A stretch of 64,000 nt of DNA from contig NZ_JACJVP010000041.1 in assembly GCF_014212125.1 (NCBI RefSeq), positions 81,766-145,765 on the forward strand, written 5' to 3'. Source of the DNA: Cohnella nanjingensis. Its GTDB lineage: Bacteria > Bacillota > Bacilli > Paenibacillales > Paenibacillaceae. Below, in pieces: positions 29,870 to 38,179 of this stretch; the stretch's first letter is position 1, and each line of letters starts with the position of its first letter. Position numbers and translations under genes: made by a program. Below the pieces are notes generated by a model. That model was not told the DNA's origin. It did no database searches and saw nothing but the letters and a program-made list of their open reading frames with translations.

Positions 29870-31624
29870 TCAGGCTGTCTGTTCGTCCGCTGCCGTTTGA
29901 CCGAATAAGATCCGTACCTTCAGACCGCCTAGCTCCGAGCGCGACATCGTAATCCCGTATCCGGGACCGTAACGGAGCTGAAGCCTGCGATGAACGTTGA
30001 CGAGCCCCGTCGTCTCCTCGAACGGCTCTCCGGTCATCCGCAGCCGCTTGTTCATCCGTTCGATCGTTTCGTCCGTGACGCCGTTGCCGTTGTCCTCCAC
30101 ATAGTAGGCCAGGCCGTCTTCCCGCCATTCGCTATGCACCCATAGCTCGCCTCTGCCCAGCCTGTTGCCGAGCGCATGCTTGTAGGCGTTCTCGATGATC
30201 GGCTGCAGCACGAGCCGCGGCACGACCAGATCCGGCGCCTCCCCGTCGAAGCTTGCCTCGATCCGGTCTCCGTAGCAGATCGACTGCATCTCCATATAGG
30301 TGCGGGAGTGCTTCACCTCCAGTTCAAGCGGAATATCGTCCGCGTCGTTGCGCGTGATGAAGTGGAAGTACTCGCCGATGTACAAGCAGAACCGGTACGC
30401 GGTCTCCCGGTGCCGATCCGACTTGATGAGCCGGCAGAGGACGAAGAAGCAGTTGTAGAGAAAATGCGGGTTGATCTGCGCTTGCAGCCGCTTCAGCTCC
30501 GAGCGTTGATTGCGGATCTGCTGCTCGTAATTCTCCTCGATCAGCGTCTTGAGCGACTGGATCGTATCGTTGAACGCTTGGTAGAGATACCCGAACTCGT
30601 CATGTCCCCGATCGATCGGGATGAGATCGAGCCGGTTCTGCTGCACGCGCCGGAACGAATGAACGAGCCGCATCAGCGGTCGATAGATGAGACGGAACAG
30701 GGAATAGGAGAAGAAGAGCACGGCCGCGACCGCGAGCGCGCAGGCCCACCAGAACCAGACCCGGTACTTCTGAATCGGCCCGAGCATGCGGGCTTCGGGA
30801 ATGCTGCTGACCGTATAGGAATTCCAGAGCGGCGAGTATTTGTAGACCGTCAGATAGCGCTGTCCTCGGTAGCGCAGCGTAGCGTAGCCTTCCTTCTGCC
30901 CTTCGGCCTGCTTCTCCCGGATGAAGGCGCCGACCGTCTCCAAGTACGCCGGGTCGTCGTCGCTCTGGATATGCCAATCGCGATCCAAGTTCACCATCGC
31001 GCTCTTGCCGCCGAGCGAGCTGCCGATCTGCGCCAGCGCTTCCCGGATCTTCGCGGTCGACAGCTCGGCCGAGACCGCGAACAGAGGCGCCCGCTGCGAA
31101 TTCGCCGGATACTGCATGCTGATGAACAGCCGGTCGCGCCAGTAGATGAAGGGCTCCTCATACCGCTTGCGGTTAGGCTGGATCGCGATATATTCGTCCC
31201 AGTCGATCGAGGTCTCGTACTGTACGCTCAGCAGCGTCCGGTTCATCAGCGGGATGTACGCCTTGGCCTCCTTGATGAACGGACTCGAGTCCTTCATCAA
31301 GGCCAGCCGTTTCTGAATGTTCAGGATGCTCTGCGCCCGATCGTAATAGGACAAGTCGTTGCCCGCCGCGGAGAGCTCCAGCAGGTCGTCGTCCGTTACG
31401 TACTTCGGCAGGTACCGGACGATCCGGTTCGCTTCCTGGTCCAGCGCGTCCAGATAGTAACGCGTCGAGTTCAGGACCGACTGCGAGATCTCCGTCCGGA
31501 TGCTGTCCGAGCCCTTCTCGTTGATCAGCCAGGTGATGGCCATCAATGGCAAGAGGACCGCCAGGAAGGCGGCCATGATCTTTTGGAATATCGAAGAGTC
31601 TCTCACCCGGAATATACGCGTCAT
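29870..31624 (-). CDS. YesM-type sensor histidine kinase
   Basis: 584 residues: transmembrane helix near 17-34, an extracellular sensing domain of about 240 residues, a second helix near 285-305, HAMP, then the His_kinase domain with phosphorylatable H387 in QAQINPHFLYN and a HATPase domain (PIIENAYKHALG, VEDNGNGV). This is the LytS/YesM class that pairs with YesN-type regulators and senses extracellular sugars or envelope state, often with the cognate binding protein. It sits 32 bases downstream of the LplC-type permease gene and 12 bases upstream of its regulator, so all are probably co-transcribed. Confidence 0.93.
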   Translation of the reverse strand: MTRIFRVRDSSIFQKIMAAFLAVLLPLMAITWLINEKGSDSIRTEISQSVLNSTRYYLDALDQEANRIVRYLPKYVTDDDLLELSAAGNDLSYYDRAQSILNIQKRLALMKDSSPFIKEAKAYIPLMNRTLLSVQYETSIDWDEYIAIQPNRKRYEEPFIYWRDRLFISMQYPANSQRAPLFAVSAELSTAKIREALAQIGSSLGGKSAMVNLDRDWHIQSDDDPAYLETVGAFIREKQAEGQKEGYATLRYRGQRYLTVYKYSPLWNSYTVSSIPEARMLGPIQKYRVWFWWACALAVAAVLFFSYSLFRLIYRPLMRLVHSFRRVQQNRLDLIPIDRGHDEFGYLYQAFNDTIQSLKTLIEENYEQQIRNQRSELKRLQAQINPHFLYNCFFVLCRLIKSDRHRETAYRFCLYIGEYFHFITRNDADDIPLELEVKHSRTYMEMQSICYGDRIEASFDGEAPDLVVPRLVLQPIIENAYKHALGNRLGRGELWVHSEWREDGLAYYVEDNGNGVTDETIERMNKRLRMTGEPFEETTGLVNVHRRLQLRYGPGYGITMSRSELGGLKVRILFGQTAADEQTA

Positions 31625-31656
31625 CTTCCTTCACCCGCCCGTATGTTGGTAGACGG

Positions 31657-32541
31657 TTATTCTTTGACGCTCCCCATCACGATTCCTTTAATGAAAAACC
31701 GCTGCAGGAACGGGTAGACGATCAAGACGGGGAATGCGGCCACGAAGATCTGCGCCGCCTTGCTGGTCCGGTCGGACAGCTTGACGATCAGTTCGGCGTT
31801 CTCCGCCTTGATAAACCGGAAGTCGAGGTTGATGATAATCGTCTGCAGGAACGTCTGCAGCGGATAGTTGTCGGGGTGATTCATGAGCAGCATGCCGTCG
31901 AACCAGCTGTTCCAGTGGCCGACCATCGTGAACAGCCCGGTCGTCGCCAGGGCGGGCAGCGAGAGCGGCGCATAGATCCTCCATAGGGTGGAGAAATGGC
32001 CGGCCCCGTCGATCCGGGCGGACTCCTCCAGCTCCTTGGGCAGATTGCGGTAGAAGTTCAGCAGCAGGATCACGTTGAACACCTGCAGCGCGCCCGGCAG
32101 CACCAGCGCCCAGATCGTATCGATCATGCCCAGCGTCTTGAGCGTCAGATACCAAGGAATGAGGCCGCCGTTGAATAGGATCGTGAGGACGAAGATCCAG
32201 ACGTAGATCGTCCGCAGCCGGAATTGCCGCTGATCCTTCGCCAGCGGATACGCCGTCACGATCGTCAGCAGCATGCTGACCGCGGTGCCGAGGACGACGC
32301 GCTGGATGGAGATCCAGAAGGCGCGCAGATATTCCGGCTTGCCGAAGACGTTCTGGTAGGCGGCGGTCGTGAAGTTCACCGGCCAGAGCACCACCTGGCC
32401 GGCCGAAGCGGCCGCGCCGGAGCTGAACGAGATGGCCAAGATATGAACGAGCGGCATCAGGCAGGCTAGCGATACCGCCGCCAGAAATAAGACGTTGCCG
32501 CCCGCAAACAGCCTGCGTCCGAATGACAGTCTGTAGCGCAA
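31657..32541 (-). CDS. LplC-type carbohydrate ABC transporter permease
   Basis: 294 residues with six hydrophobic segments and the binding-protein-dependent permease EAA loop (ELEESARIDGAGHFSTLWRIYAPLSLPA). The C-terminus RFFIKGIVMGSVKE is typical of LplC/YtcP relatives. It forms a heterodimeric membrane pore with the LplB-type partner encoded just upstream; the ATPase is usually a shared MsmK/UgpC-type subunit encoded elsewhere, which explains its absence here. Confidence 0.93.
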   Translation of the reverse strand: MRYRLSFGRRLFAGGNVLFLAAVSLACLMPLVHILAISFSSGAAASAGQVVLWPVNFTTAAYQNVFGKPEYLRAFWISIQRVVLGTAVSMLLTIVTAYPLAKDQRQFRLRTIYVWIFVLTILFNGGLIPWYLTLKTLGMIDTIWALVLPGALQVFNVILLLNFYRNLPKELEESARIDGAGHFSTLWRIYAPLSLPALATTGLFTMVGHWNSWFDGMLLMNHPDNYPLQTFLQTIIINLDFRFIKAENAELIVKLSDRTSKAAQIFVAAFPVLIVYPFLQRFFIKGIVMGSVKE

Positions 32542-32578
32542 GTTGTCCCCTCCAAACGGGTTCGATAGCTTTCGGTCT

Positions 32579-33487
32579 TCAGAAGATACGGTAGTTCGCG
32601 AAACGGTAAGCCAGGAAGTAGGAGGCCGATATCAGGATGAACGACACGATCGACTTGAGCAGCCCGACGGCCGTCGCAAACCCGAACTGCGTCTGCTCGA
32701 CGCCCATCCGGTAGACGAACGTATCGATAATATCCGCGCTTTGGTAGACCTGAGGGTTGTACAGATTGAAGATCTGATCGAAGCCGGCGTTCAGCACGTT
32801 CCCGATATTCAGCGTCAGCATGAGCACGATGATCGGCATCATGCCGGGGAGCGTGATGTATAGCGTCTGCTTCCAACGACCGGCGCCGTCGATCTCGGCC
32901 GCTTCGTAGAGCGACGGATTAATGCCGGTGAGCGCGGCCAAGTAGACGATCGTGCCGAAGCCGAATTCCTTCCACACGTCCGACACGACCATCACGTAGG
33001 GGAACCAGCGGTTGTCGCCCAGGAAGAAGATCGGCTTGACGCCGAACAGGCCGAGCATCTGATTCACGATCCCGGTGGAAGGCGACAGCACGTCGATCAG
33101 GATGCCGCTGAGCAGCACCCACGACAGGAAGTGCGGCAGGTAGACGAGCGTCTGGAACGTCCGCTTCATCCACTGCCGGCCGAGCTCGTTCAGCAGAATC
33201 GCGACCGTGATCGGCACGAGCAAGCCCGCGGCGATCTTCATGACGGCGATATAGATCGTATTGAAGAAGATGCGGCCGATATCCGGGTAATCGATCAGAA
33301 ACTTGAAGTTCTTCATGCCGACGTAGGGCGAGCCGAACAGCCCCTTGGTCGGGATGAACTTCTCGAAAGCCATCACCACGCCGGCCATCGGAATATAGCT
33401 GAAGACGATAATCGCGGCCAAACCCGGGATCAGCATCGCATGCAGGGGCCATTCCCGTCTCCACCATCTGCCTAACGCGTTCATCAT
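32579..33487 (-). CDS. LplB-type carbohydrate ABC transporter permease
   Basis: 302 residues, six membrane segments, with FIPTKGLFGSPYVGMKNF, the EAA loop YEAAEIDGAGRWKQTLYITLPGMMP and the C-terminal SYFLAYRFANYRIF seen in LplB/YteP proteins. It is the partner of the LplC-type permease 37 bases downstream. An RNA hairpin (33513-33551) lies between the binding-protein gene and this gene, probably keeping permease expression lower than that of the lipoprotein. Confidence 0.93.
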   Translation of the reverse strand: MMNALGRWWRREWPLHAMLIPGLAAIIVFSYIPMAGVVMAFEKFIPTKGLFGSPYVGMKNFKFLIDYPDIGRIFFNTIYIAVMKIAAGLLVPITVAILLNELGRQWMKRTFQTLVYLPHFLSWVLLSGILIDVLSPSTGIVNQMLGLFGVKPIFFLGDNRWFPYVMVVSDVWKEFGFGTIVYLAALTGINPSLYEAAEIDGAGRWKQTLYITLPGMMPIIVLMLTLNIGNVLNAGFDQIFNLYNPQVYQSADIIDTFVYRMGVEQTQFGFATAVGLLKSIVSFILISASYFLAYRFANYRIF

Positions 33488-33512
33488 TGCATCACCTGCT
33501 CATTCGGTCTTA

Positions 33513-33551
33513 GGCGGACGGACCGGAGGATCGCGATCCCTCCGATCCGCC
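33513..33551 (-). promoter_or_regulatory. Intercistronic hairpin between binding-protein and permease genes
   Basis: GGCGGA (33513-33518) pairs with TCCGCC (33546-33551), with a nested CGGAGGATCGCGATCCCTCCG stem. It has no T-run, so it is more likely an mRNA stabiliser or partial attenuator than a full terminator. Confidence 0.6.
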
Positions 33552-33566
33552 GGCCCGGCACAGCCT

Positions 33567-35237
33567 TTATTTGACTTTGGCGTACCAATCGTTCACTTCT
33601 TGGGTAATCTGATCGCCGCCCAACTTCTTCCAGTCCGCGACGAACTTGTCGAACTCGTCGATCGGCGCCTGGTTCATGATGATCTTAATGAACACTTCGT
33701 CTCGCTTCTTCAGCAGGATCGCGTTCTTCTCGACCATCGTCGGCGTCGGCGCCCCGTAGAACTTGTTCTGCTCGAACAGATTGTTCTTCTTGATGTTCGG
33801 GTACAGGGATACCGCGCCGTTCGGTCCGGAGATCATGTACTCCCACCACATGCTCACGTCCCCGTTCACGTACTTCATGGCGCGGCCGTACCGCGTCTTC
33901 TGGTCCTTCGTCTTGAGCAGGCTCTCGTCCTTGTTCGCGATCGCGTTCGGCAGCACGTCGCCGTTCGTATTCGTCTGGTTGTACGCGGTGAGCGGGTTCA
34001 GCAGCCAGTAATTGCTGGACTTCTCCACGCGGTCCTTGCCGAATTCATAGACCTTGTTCTCCTCCGTCTGGTTGTTGTCGGATTCGATATATTGGTTCAG
34101 CAGCCGGATGACGGCTTCGGGATGCTTGGCTTCCTTGGAGACGACGTAGTAGGTGCCTACGCCGATGCCGATCTGCGACTTGGCCGGTTCGCCGTCCACC
34201 GAAGGGAGCGGGTAGACGCCCCAGTCCTGCACGACCTTGCCGTCCTTGACGGCCCCGTTGACGAGCTGGGCGGGCGACCATTCGGCGCCGTAGACCAGTC
34301 CGACCTTGTCTCCGTACAGCAGCTCCGACGCCTTGCCCGTATCCTTGACGGCGAATTCCGGGTCGATCAAGCCTTTCTTGAACATGTCTTGCAGCGCCTG
34401 CAGCGCGTTCTTCATCTGCGGCTGGACGTCCCCGTACACCAGCTTGCCGGCGCCGTCGTCGATCCAGATGTCCGCGTAGGCGTGATAGCCGTTCATGAAC
34501 CCGGTCAAGCCGGTCACGCCATCGTACAGATTTTTGTTGATCGCGATGCCGTACGATTTGCCGGTGCCGCCGGGATCCTTCGTCTTGAACGCCTCGGCGA
34601 TCGTCATCACGTCCTGCATCGTCTTGGGCTCCGGCAGGTTCAGCTTCTTGAGCCAGTCTTTGCGCACCCACAGGAATTGGGAGCCGTACGGATTGCCGGT
34701 CTGCGGAATGGCCATCAGCTTGCCGTCGAACGTCGCCGTCTTCATCTGAAGGCCGCCGTCCTTCGTCATGAATTGTTTCGTGTAGTCGTTCGCGTTCTTG
34801 TCGTACACGTTCGTCAGATCCATGATCATGTCCGCTTCGATCAGTTGCTGCAGCTGGGAGGCGTCGACCGGGAAGAAGTCCGGAATATCGTTGGACGCGA
34901 TCGCCATCTTGAGCTTCTCTTGGAACTGGCTGGCGTCGGCGATCCATTTGTTCGTGATCTTCACGCCTACGTCCTTCTCGTAGGCATCGTACACCGCGTT
35001 CTTGTCGAACGACTCGCCCGGATCGAACTTCAGATACGGATCGCTGGCGCGGACGGTGGATACCTCGAGCGCCTGATTCGTTTCCGAGGCCGGCGAAGCC
35101 GAAGCGGACGAAGACGCGGCGGGCGAGGATGGGGAAGCGGAAGGCTTCGCGTTGTTGTCCGTCTTGCTGCAAGCGGTTGCGGCGACCAGGCCGGCGATCA
35201 AGGCCACGGCCATGACGCCTTTGACTTTCCTTCTCAT
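33567..35237 (-). CDS. Sugar-binding lipoprotein (LipO-type extracellular solute-binding protein)
   Basis: 556 residues. Signal peptide with lipobox ATAC, lipidated Cys at 23, then a Ser/Ala/Pro-rich linker. The body is of the large family-1 binding-protein type common in Paenibacillus (KMAIASNDIPDFFPVDASQLQQLIEADMIMDLT, YGIAINKNLYDGVTGLTGFMNG, LVYGAEWSPAQLVNG). It delivers an oligosaccharide to the LplB/LplC pair. It is the first gene of the operon, with an activator-type promoter and a strong site before ATG. The ligand cannot be read from sequence; no glycoside hydrolase is in this operon. Confidence 0.93.
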   Translation of the reverse strand: MRRKVKGVMAVALIAGLVAATACSKTDNNAKPSASPSSPAASSSASASPASETNQALEVSTVRASDPYLKFDPGESFDKNAVYDAYEKDVGVKITNKWIADASQFQEKLKMAIASNDIPDFFPVDASQLQQLIEADMIMDLTNVYDKNANDYTKQFMTKDGGLQMKTATFDGKLMAIPQTGNPYGSQFLWVRKDWLKKLNLPEPKTMQDVMTIAEAFKTKDPGGTGKSYGIAINKNLYDGVTGLTGFMNGYHAYADIWIDDGAGKLVYGDVQPQMKNALQALQDMFKKGLIDPEFAVKDTGKASELLYGDKVGLVYGAEWSPAQLVNGAVKDGKVVQDWGVYPLPSVDGEPAKSQIGIGVGTYYVVSKEAKHPEAVIRLLNQYIESDNNQTEENKVYEFGKDRVEKSSNYWLLNPLTAYNQTNTNGDVLPNAIANKDESLLKTKDQKTRYGRAMKYVNGDVSMWWEYMISGPNGAVSLYPNIKKNNLFEQNKFYGAPTPTMVEKNAILLKKRDEVFIKIIMNQAPIDEFDKFVADWKKLGGDQITQEVNDWYAKVK

Positions 35238-35299
35238 GGAATCCCTCCTATAGACGGTTTGATGCAGGATGCTGCGCGCGGGCTTCCTATCACTTCTTC

Positions 35300-35365
35300 A
35301 GTATATAAAGCGCATTCAACGCGAGCCATATACTAGTCTTTACATTCGGTATACACCTCTTGACT
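35300..35365 (-). promoter_or_regulatory. Promoter of the sugar-uptake operon with a probable YesN-type regulator element
   Basis: A 24-base element at 35342-35365 (containing GTATACACCTCTTGACT) matches 28152-28175 at 20 of 24 positions. On the minus strand a -10 TATACT (35305-35300) lies 36 bases downstream, as at the other site, and the -35 region is poor, typical of an activator-dependent promoter. Confidence 0.7.
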
Positions 35366-35493
35366 AAGCCGGATAGAGGCAAGTCCCTGATGCGGAGGGG
35401 AGCGCGCGCGCCCCGGGTTGACTTCGGATACGGAAGCGGATATAATTTTAGTAATTTAGTAAATAAGTAATTCAGTACGGAAAGAGGATGAAG

Positions 35494-35973
35494 ATGAACA
35501 TACCTACGACTTTAAAGCACAAGCCTGTCGTCGTCTCGGAGAACTATGAACAAGTAGACGGCCGGCTGGCCGGGAATACGGATGCGCAAGGTCTTTCCTT
35601 GGGCTTGGCGCAGTGGAACGACAGAGGCAAGGTCGACATTTCGGCCAAAGTTTGGAGACACACGGGAGAGAAATGGTCCCGGCAATCGGAGGAGCTCCCT
35701 CTCCATCGCGTCCTGGATCTGTCCATTCTCATTTGCCGGACCATGGCGCATTTCCGCGAAGCTTACCGGTACGAGCATCTGTACGATCCGAAGAATCCGG
35801 TCATCGACCGGATCGGGCTGCAGGGGGCTGCCATGACCGTCGCAGTCTGCACCGATAACGAGAGAATTAATGAAGATATCAAGCTGTTCGATCAGACATT
35901 GAGCCAGGACGATGAACTGATCGGCGAACGCCTTCGCACGCTGTCCAGCCTGCTGAAGGAGATGGGCTATTAA
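35494..35973 (+). CDS. DUF6530-like conserved protein of unknown function
   Basis: 159 residues from the ATG at 35494 (AGAGG six bases upstream; ATG 35488 abuts that site). It opens MNIPTTLKHKPVVVSENYEQVDGRLAGNTDAQGLSLGLAQWNDRG as separate conserved blocks, with DISAKVWRHTGEKWSRQSEELPLHR in the middle and DNERINEDIKLFDQTLSQDDELIGERL near the end. No signal or membrane segment. It looks like a conserved Paenibacillaceae cytoplasmic protein; the DUF number is from memory and should be treated as tentative. It is followed 20 bases later by a GIY-YIG-like gene. Confidence 0.7.
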   Translation: MNIPTTLKHKPVVVSENYEQVDGRLAGNTDAQGLSLGLAQWNDRGKVDISAKVWRHTGEKWSRQSEELPLHRVLDLSILICRTMAHFREAYRYEHLYDPKNPVIDRIGLQGAAMTVAVCTDNERINEDIKLFDQTLSQDDELIGERLRTLSSLLKEMGY

Positions 35974-35992
35974 TCGAAAGGTGTGAGCATGC

Positions 35993-36352
35993 ATGGACAA
36001 ACAGAAGCGAAAGGAACTTCTGGAGGCGTACAAAGAGCTGAAGACCTACATGGGCGTCATCCAGATCACGAATCGGAACAACGGCAGAATCTATATCGAC
36101 AGCTACCCGAACCTGAAAAATAAATGGATGACGATCCGCGCGCAGCTGGACATGGGCAGGTTCGCGAATGCCCAACTGCAGCAGGATTGGAAAGCGCACG
36201 GACCCGACGCTTTTGCTTATGAGGTGCTGGAGCAGAAAGATTCCGGCGAAATAACGGACATGCGCTGGGAGCTGAAGCAAATCTTGAAGCCGTGGCTGGC
36301 GCAATTGCAGCCTTACGGGGACCGCGGGTACAACAGACCTCCCGCTAACTGA
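35993..36352 (+). CDS. GIY-YIG nuclease-like small protein
   Basis: 119 residues. The fold signature is MGVIQITNRNNGRIYIDSYPNLKNKW near residues 19-44, a variant of the GIY...YIG strands, followed by a helix (LDMGRFANAQLQQDWKAHGPDAFAYEVLE) with the Glu near the end that could be catalytic. The C-terminus RWELKQILKPWLAQLQPYGDRGYN ends like other GIY-YIG relatives in Bacillota. The canonical Tyr is changed to Val-Ile, so nuclease activity is uncertain. An AAAGGTG site precedes the ATG; the gene probably shares a transcript with the upstream one. Confidence 0.65.
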   Translation: MDKQKRKELLEAYKELKTYMGVIQITNRNNGRIYIDSYPNLKNKWMTIRAQLDMGRFANAQLQQDWKAHGPDAFAYEVLEQKDSGEITDMRWELKQILKPWLAQLQPYGDRGYNRPPAN

Positions 36353-36448
36353 TACCGACAGGACGCCCGTATTCTTCAAATCGGTGACAGTCCATGCTCT
36401 GCCCCATTGGAAAATCGCACGGACGCGCCCGTTATCGCGGTCAGAGCG

Positions 36449-36527
36449 AGCAAGACATCGATTTGTCTACGATCTTGCTAATTAGGGTGGTCACGCGAAT
36501 CCCCGTCCTTTTCGGACGGGGATTTTT
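36449..36527 (+). ncRNA. T-box-like leader 3' domain with no downstream gene on its strand
   Basis: A stem AGCAAGA (36449-36455)/TCTTGCT (36473-36479), then TAGGGTGGTCACGCG (36483-36497), close to the T-box antiterminator consensus AGGGTGGNACCGCG, then a terminator AATCCCCGTCC (36498-36508)/GGACGGGGATT (36514-36524) with a T-run. This is the order of stem III, antiterminator and terminator in T-box leaders that sense uncharged tRNA. The box has two altered bases and no Stem I was recognised. The next gene is on the opposite strand. It may be a remnant. Confidence 0.5.
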
Positions 36528-36579
36528 CTATTTGCGAGCAAGCGGAGACTGGGAGGAGGGAGAGACTGAAGGGGATGGA

Positions 36580-37845
36580 TCAAAAGGCGGTGAGGGTCGG
36601 CCCGCCGTCTTCATGCCCGAAAGCGTATCGCTCGACCGAAAAGGTGTCTGCTCCATGCGTGCGGGCAAACGAATCCAGCGCGCTTTGCACATTTTGGCTA
36701 AGACGGTCCGTGAAGTCGATTTCCCGATCGAATTGCAACAATTGCACCGTCAAGTGTCTTTTCTTGCTGTCGAGTCGGGGGTCCATTCGGCCGACGAGAC
36801 GGTCGCCGGCCAAGATCGGCATCGCGTAATACCCGTACTTGCGCTTGACCGCAGGCGTATAAATCTCCCAGCGATACTCAAAATCGAATAGATCCTTCAA
36901 TCTTTTGCGGCTCCACAATAAATTGTCCAGCGGCGGGAGGAACCGAATCGGACCCTCCTCGTCCGGCTTATCTCCCAGCATCCGATCTTCGTCTTGATGG
37001 ACGGAGAACCGCCCCAGATCCGAAGACAAGATGTAATAAAGGGATTTGAGCCCTGCGACTTGGACGGGCGCAACTTCACCGGATTCAACCCGGCGCTCGA
37101 TCGCTTCGCGCCGTTCCCGAGCGGTTAGGCGCTGCCACCCGAGGCGGGGATCGCTCGGCTCGAATACCCGGTACGCGCGAAAGTATTGCTGCATCATCGC
37201 ATCCAGCGCTTCGGACGTCCCGATCCGCTCGGCCGATTCCAGCAGCCCGGCCGAAACGCTGCGGCGGGTCACGTCGAAAAGACGTTGATTCCCTTGCCTG
37301 CCGACGATTCGGATTAGCGCGGCGTCCGTTAATAAGTTCAGCGCATGAGAAGTCGCCTTGGTCTTCGCACTGACGTTGTCCCAATACCCCTGTACCCTTT
37401 GATCGGTTTCGAACGATTTGGCGGATAGCGGCCCTTCGTTCTCCAATCTTTGCAGCACTTGCTCGGCGACGGGCCCCAATTGATCGATATGGGCTTGCGT
37501 TCGCTCACGCAGACGCTGGCGGACCGGTTCGAAAATCGGATATTGATCGATCGGAATCATACATGCCGCATTCGCCAAATATTCAAAAACCTGATGATCC
37601 CGCAACAGCTCGTTCAAAATCCCCGGCTCGTACCCGGGAATTCTGGCCGCCAGCGCCAAATGCTGATTCGGACGCACGGCGGACACCGGGTCGATCTGTA
37701 CGCATTCCAACCGTCGGATGACATTCATCACGCGCTCGCGCATCGCCGCCGCGGAGCTTGCGCGTTCCTCGCGAGGGTGGAGCAACAGCTGGGTCTCTAA
37801 CAAAAAGCGCCGGAGCGCTCGTTTCGTCGTCTGGATCGGTTTCAC
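36580..37845 (-). CDS. YcaQ/AlkX-type winged-helix DNA glycosylase (HTH_42 family)
   Basis: 421 residues from the GTG at 37845 (GGAGG six bases upstream). The family shows repeated winged-helix domains followed by a C-terminal beta part with FLPPLDNLLWSRKRLKDLFDFEYRWEIYTPAVKRKYGYYAMPIL. The early motif ECVQIDPVSAV contains Q-I-D, the QxD-type catalytic motif of YcaQ/AlkX glycosylases, which remove bulky or crosslinked alkylated bases. It is alone and convergent with the T-box-like leader. Substrate range is unproven; related AlkZ enzymes with a QxQ motif protect antibiotic producers. Confidence 0.85.
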   Translation of the reverse strand: MKPIQTTKRALRRFLLETQLLLHPREERASSAAAMRERVMNVIRRLECVQIDPVSAVRPNQHLALAARIPGYEPGILNELLRDHQVFEYLANAACMIPIDQYPIFEPVRQRLRERTQAHIDQLGPVAEQVLQRLENEGPLSAKSFETDQRVQGYWDNVSAKTKATSHALNLLTDAALIRIVGRQGNQRLFDVTRRSVSAGLLESAERIGTSEALDAMMQQYFRAYRVFEPSDPRLGWQRLTARERREAIERRVESGEVAPVQVAGLKSLYYILSSDLGRFSVHQDEDRMLGDKPDEEGPIRFLPPLDNLLWSRKRLKDLFDFEYRWEIYTPAVKRKYGYYAMPILAGDRLVGRMDPRLDSKKRHLTVQLLQFDREIDFTDRLSQNVQSALDSFARTHGADTFSVERYAFGHEDGGPTLTAF

Positions 37846-37946
37846 TGGACACCTCCGAATCACGTTCATCAACAAGCGGGAGCAGAAGCGACATCCGGTT
37901 TCTCTGATCCTAATATAGCATTTTTATAGGCGTCGTTCAGAACTTC

Positions 37947-38040
37947 CAAGTAAAAACGGCTTCGCCGTCTTCCCGGACGGCGGCACGTTTTTATCGGAGG
38001 TCATACAGAAATGGATAGGGGTAAAACTTATACATTCTGT
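37947..38040 (-). repeat. Dispersed repeat, long copy (two conserved ends with a 53-base interior)
   Basis: Minus-strand block A (38040-38020, starting ACAGAATGTATAAGTTTTAC) and block B (37966-37947, GGCGAAGCCGTTTTTACTTG) match 48433-48453 and 48456-48475. In the other copy the blocks are only two bases apart. The element is hairpin-rich and lies outside genes. Confidence 0.75.
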
Positions 38041-38055
38041 TTGACCGGCGCAAAC

Positions 38056-38109
38056 AAGCCGTCCCCGCCTCCCCCGCGAGAGATTCACGGGAAGAGGCGG
38101 GAGCGGCTT
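38056..38109 (-). terminator. Terminator of the xylose-type transporter operon
   Basis: AAGCCG-TC-CCCGCCTC (38056-38071) pairs with GAGGCGGG-AG-CGGCTT (38094-38109), and TTGTTTG follows on the minus strand. It lies about 70 bases after the gguB-like stop. Confidence 0.65.
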
Positions 38110-38143
38110 GTGCCGTTGCTTGTGCCGTTGCTTGTGCCGTTGC
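38108..38143. repeat. Three exact tandem copies of a 12-bp unit
   Basis: TTGTGCCGTTGC is repeated at 38108, 38120 and 38132, between the terminator hairpin and the gguB-like stop codon. A short non-coding microsatellite. Confidence 0.9.
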
Positions 38144-38179
38144 TTGCCCATTGCCTTTGACGAATAGCCTAGGGTCGGT

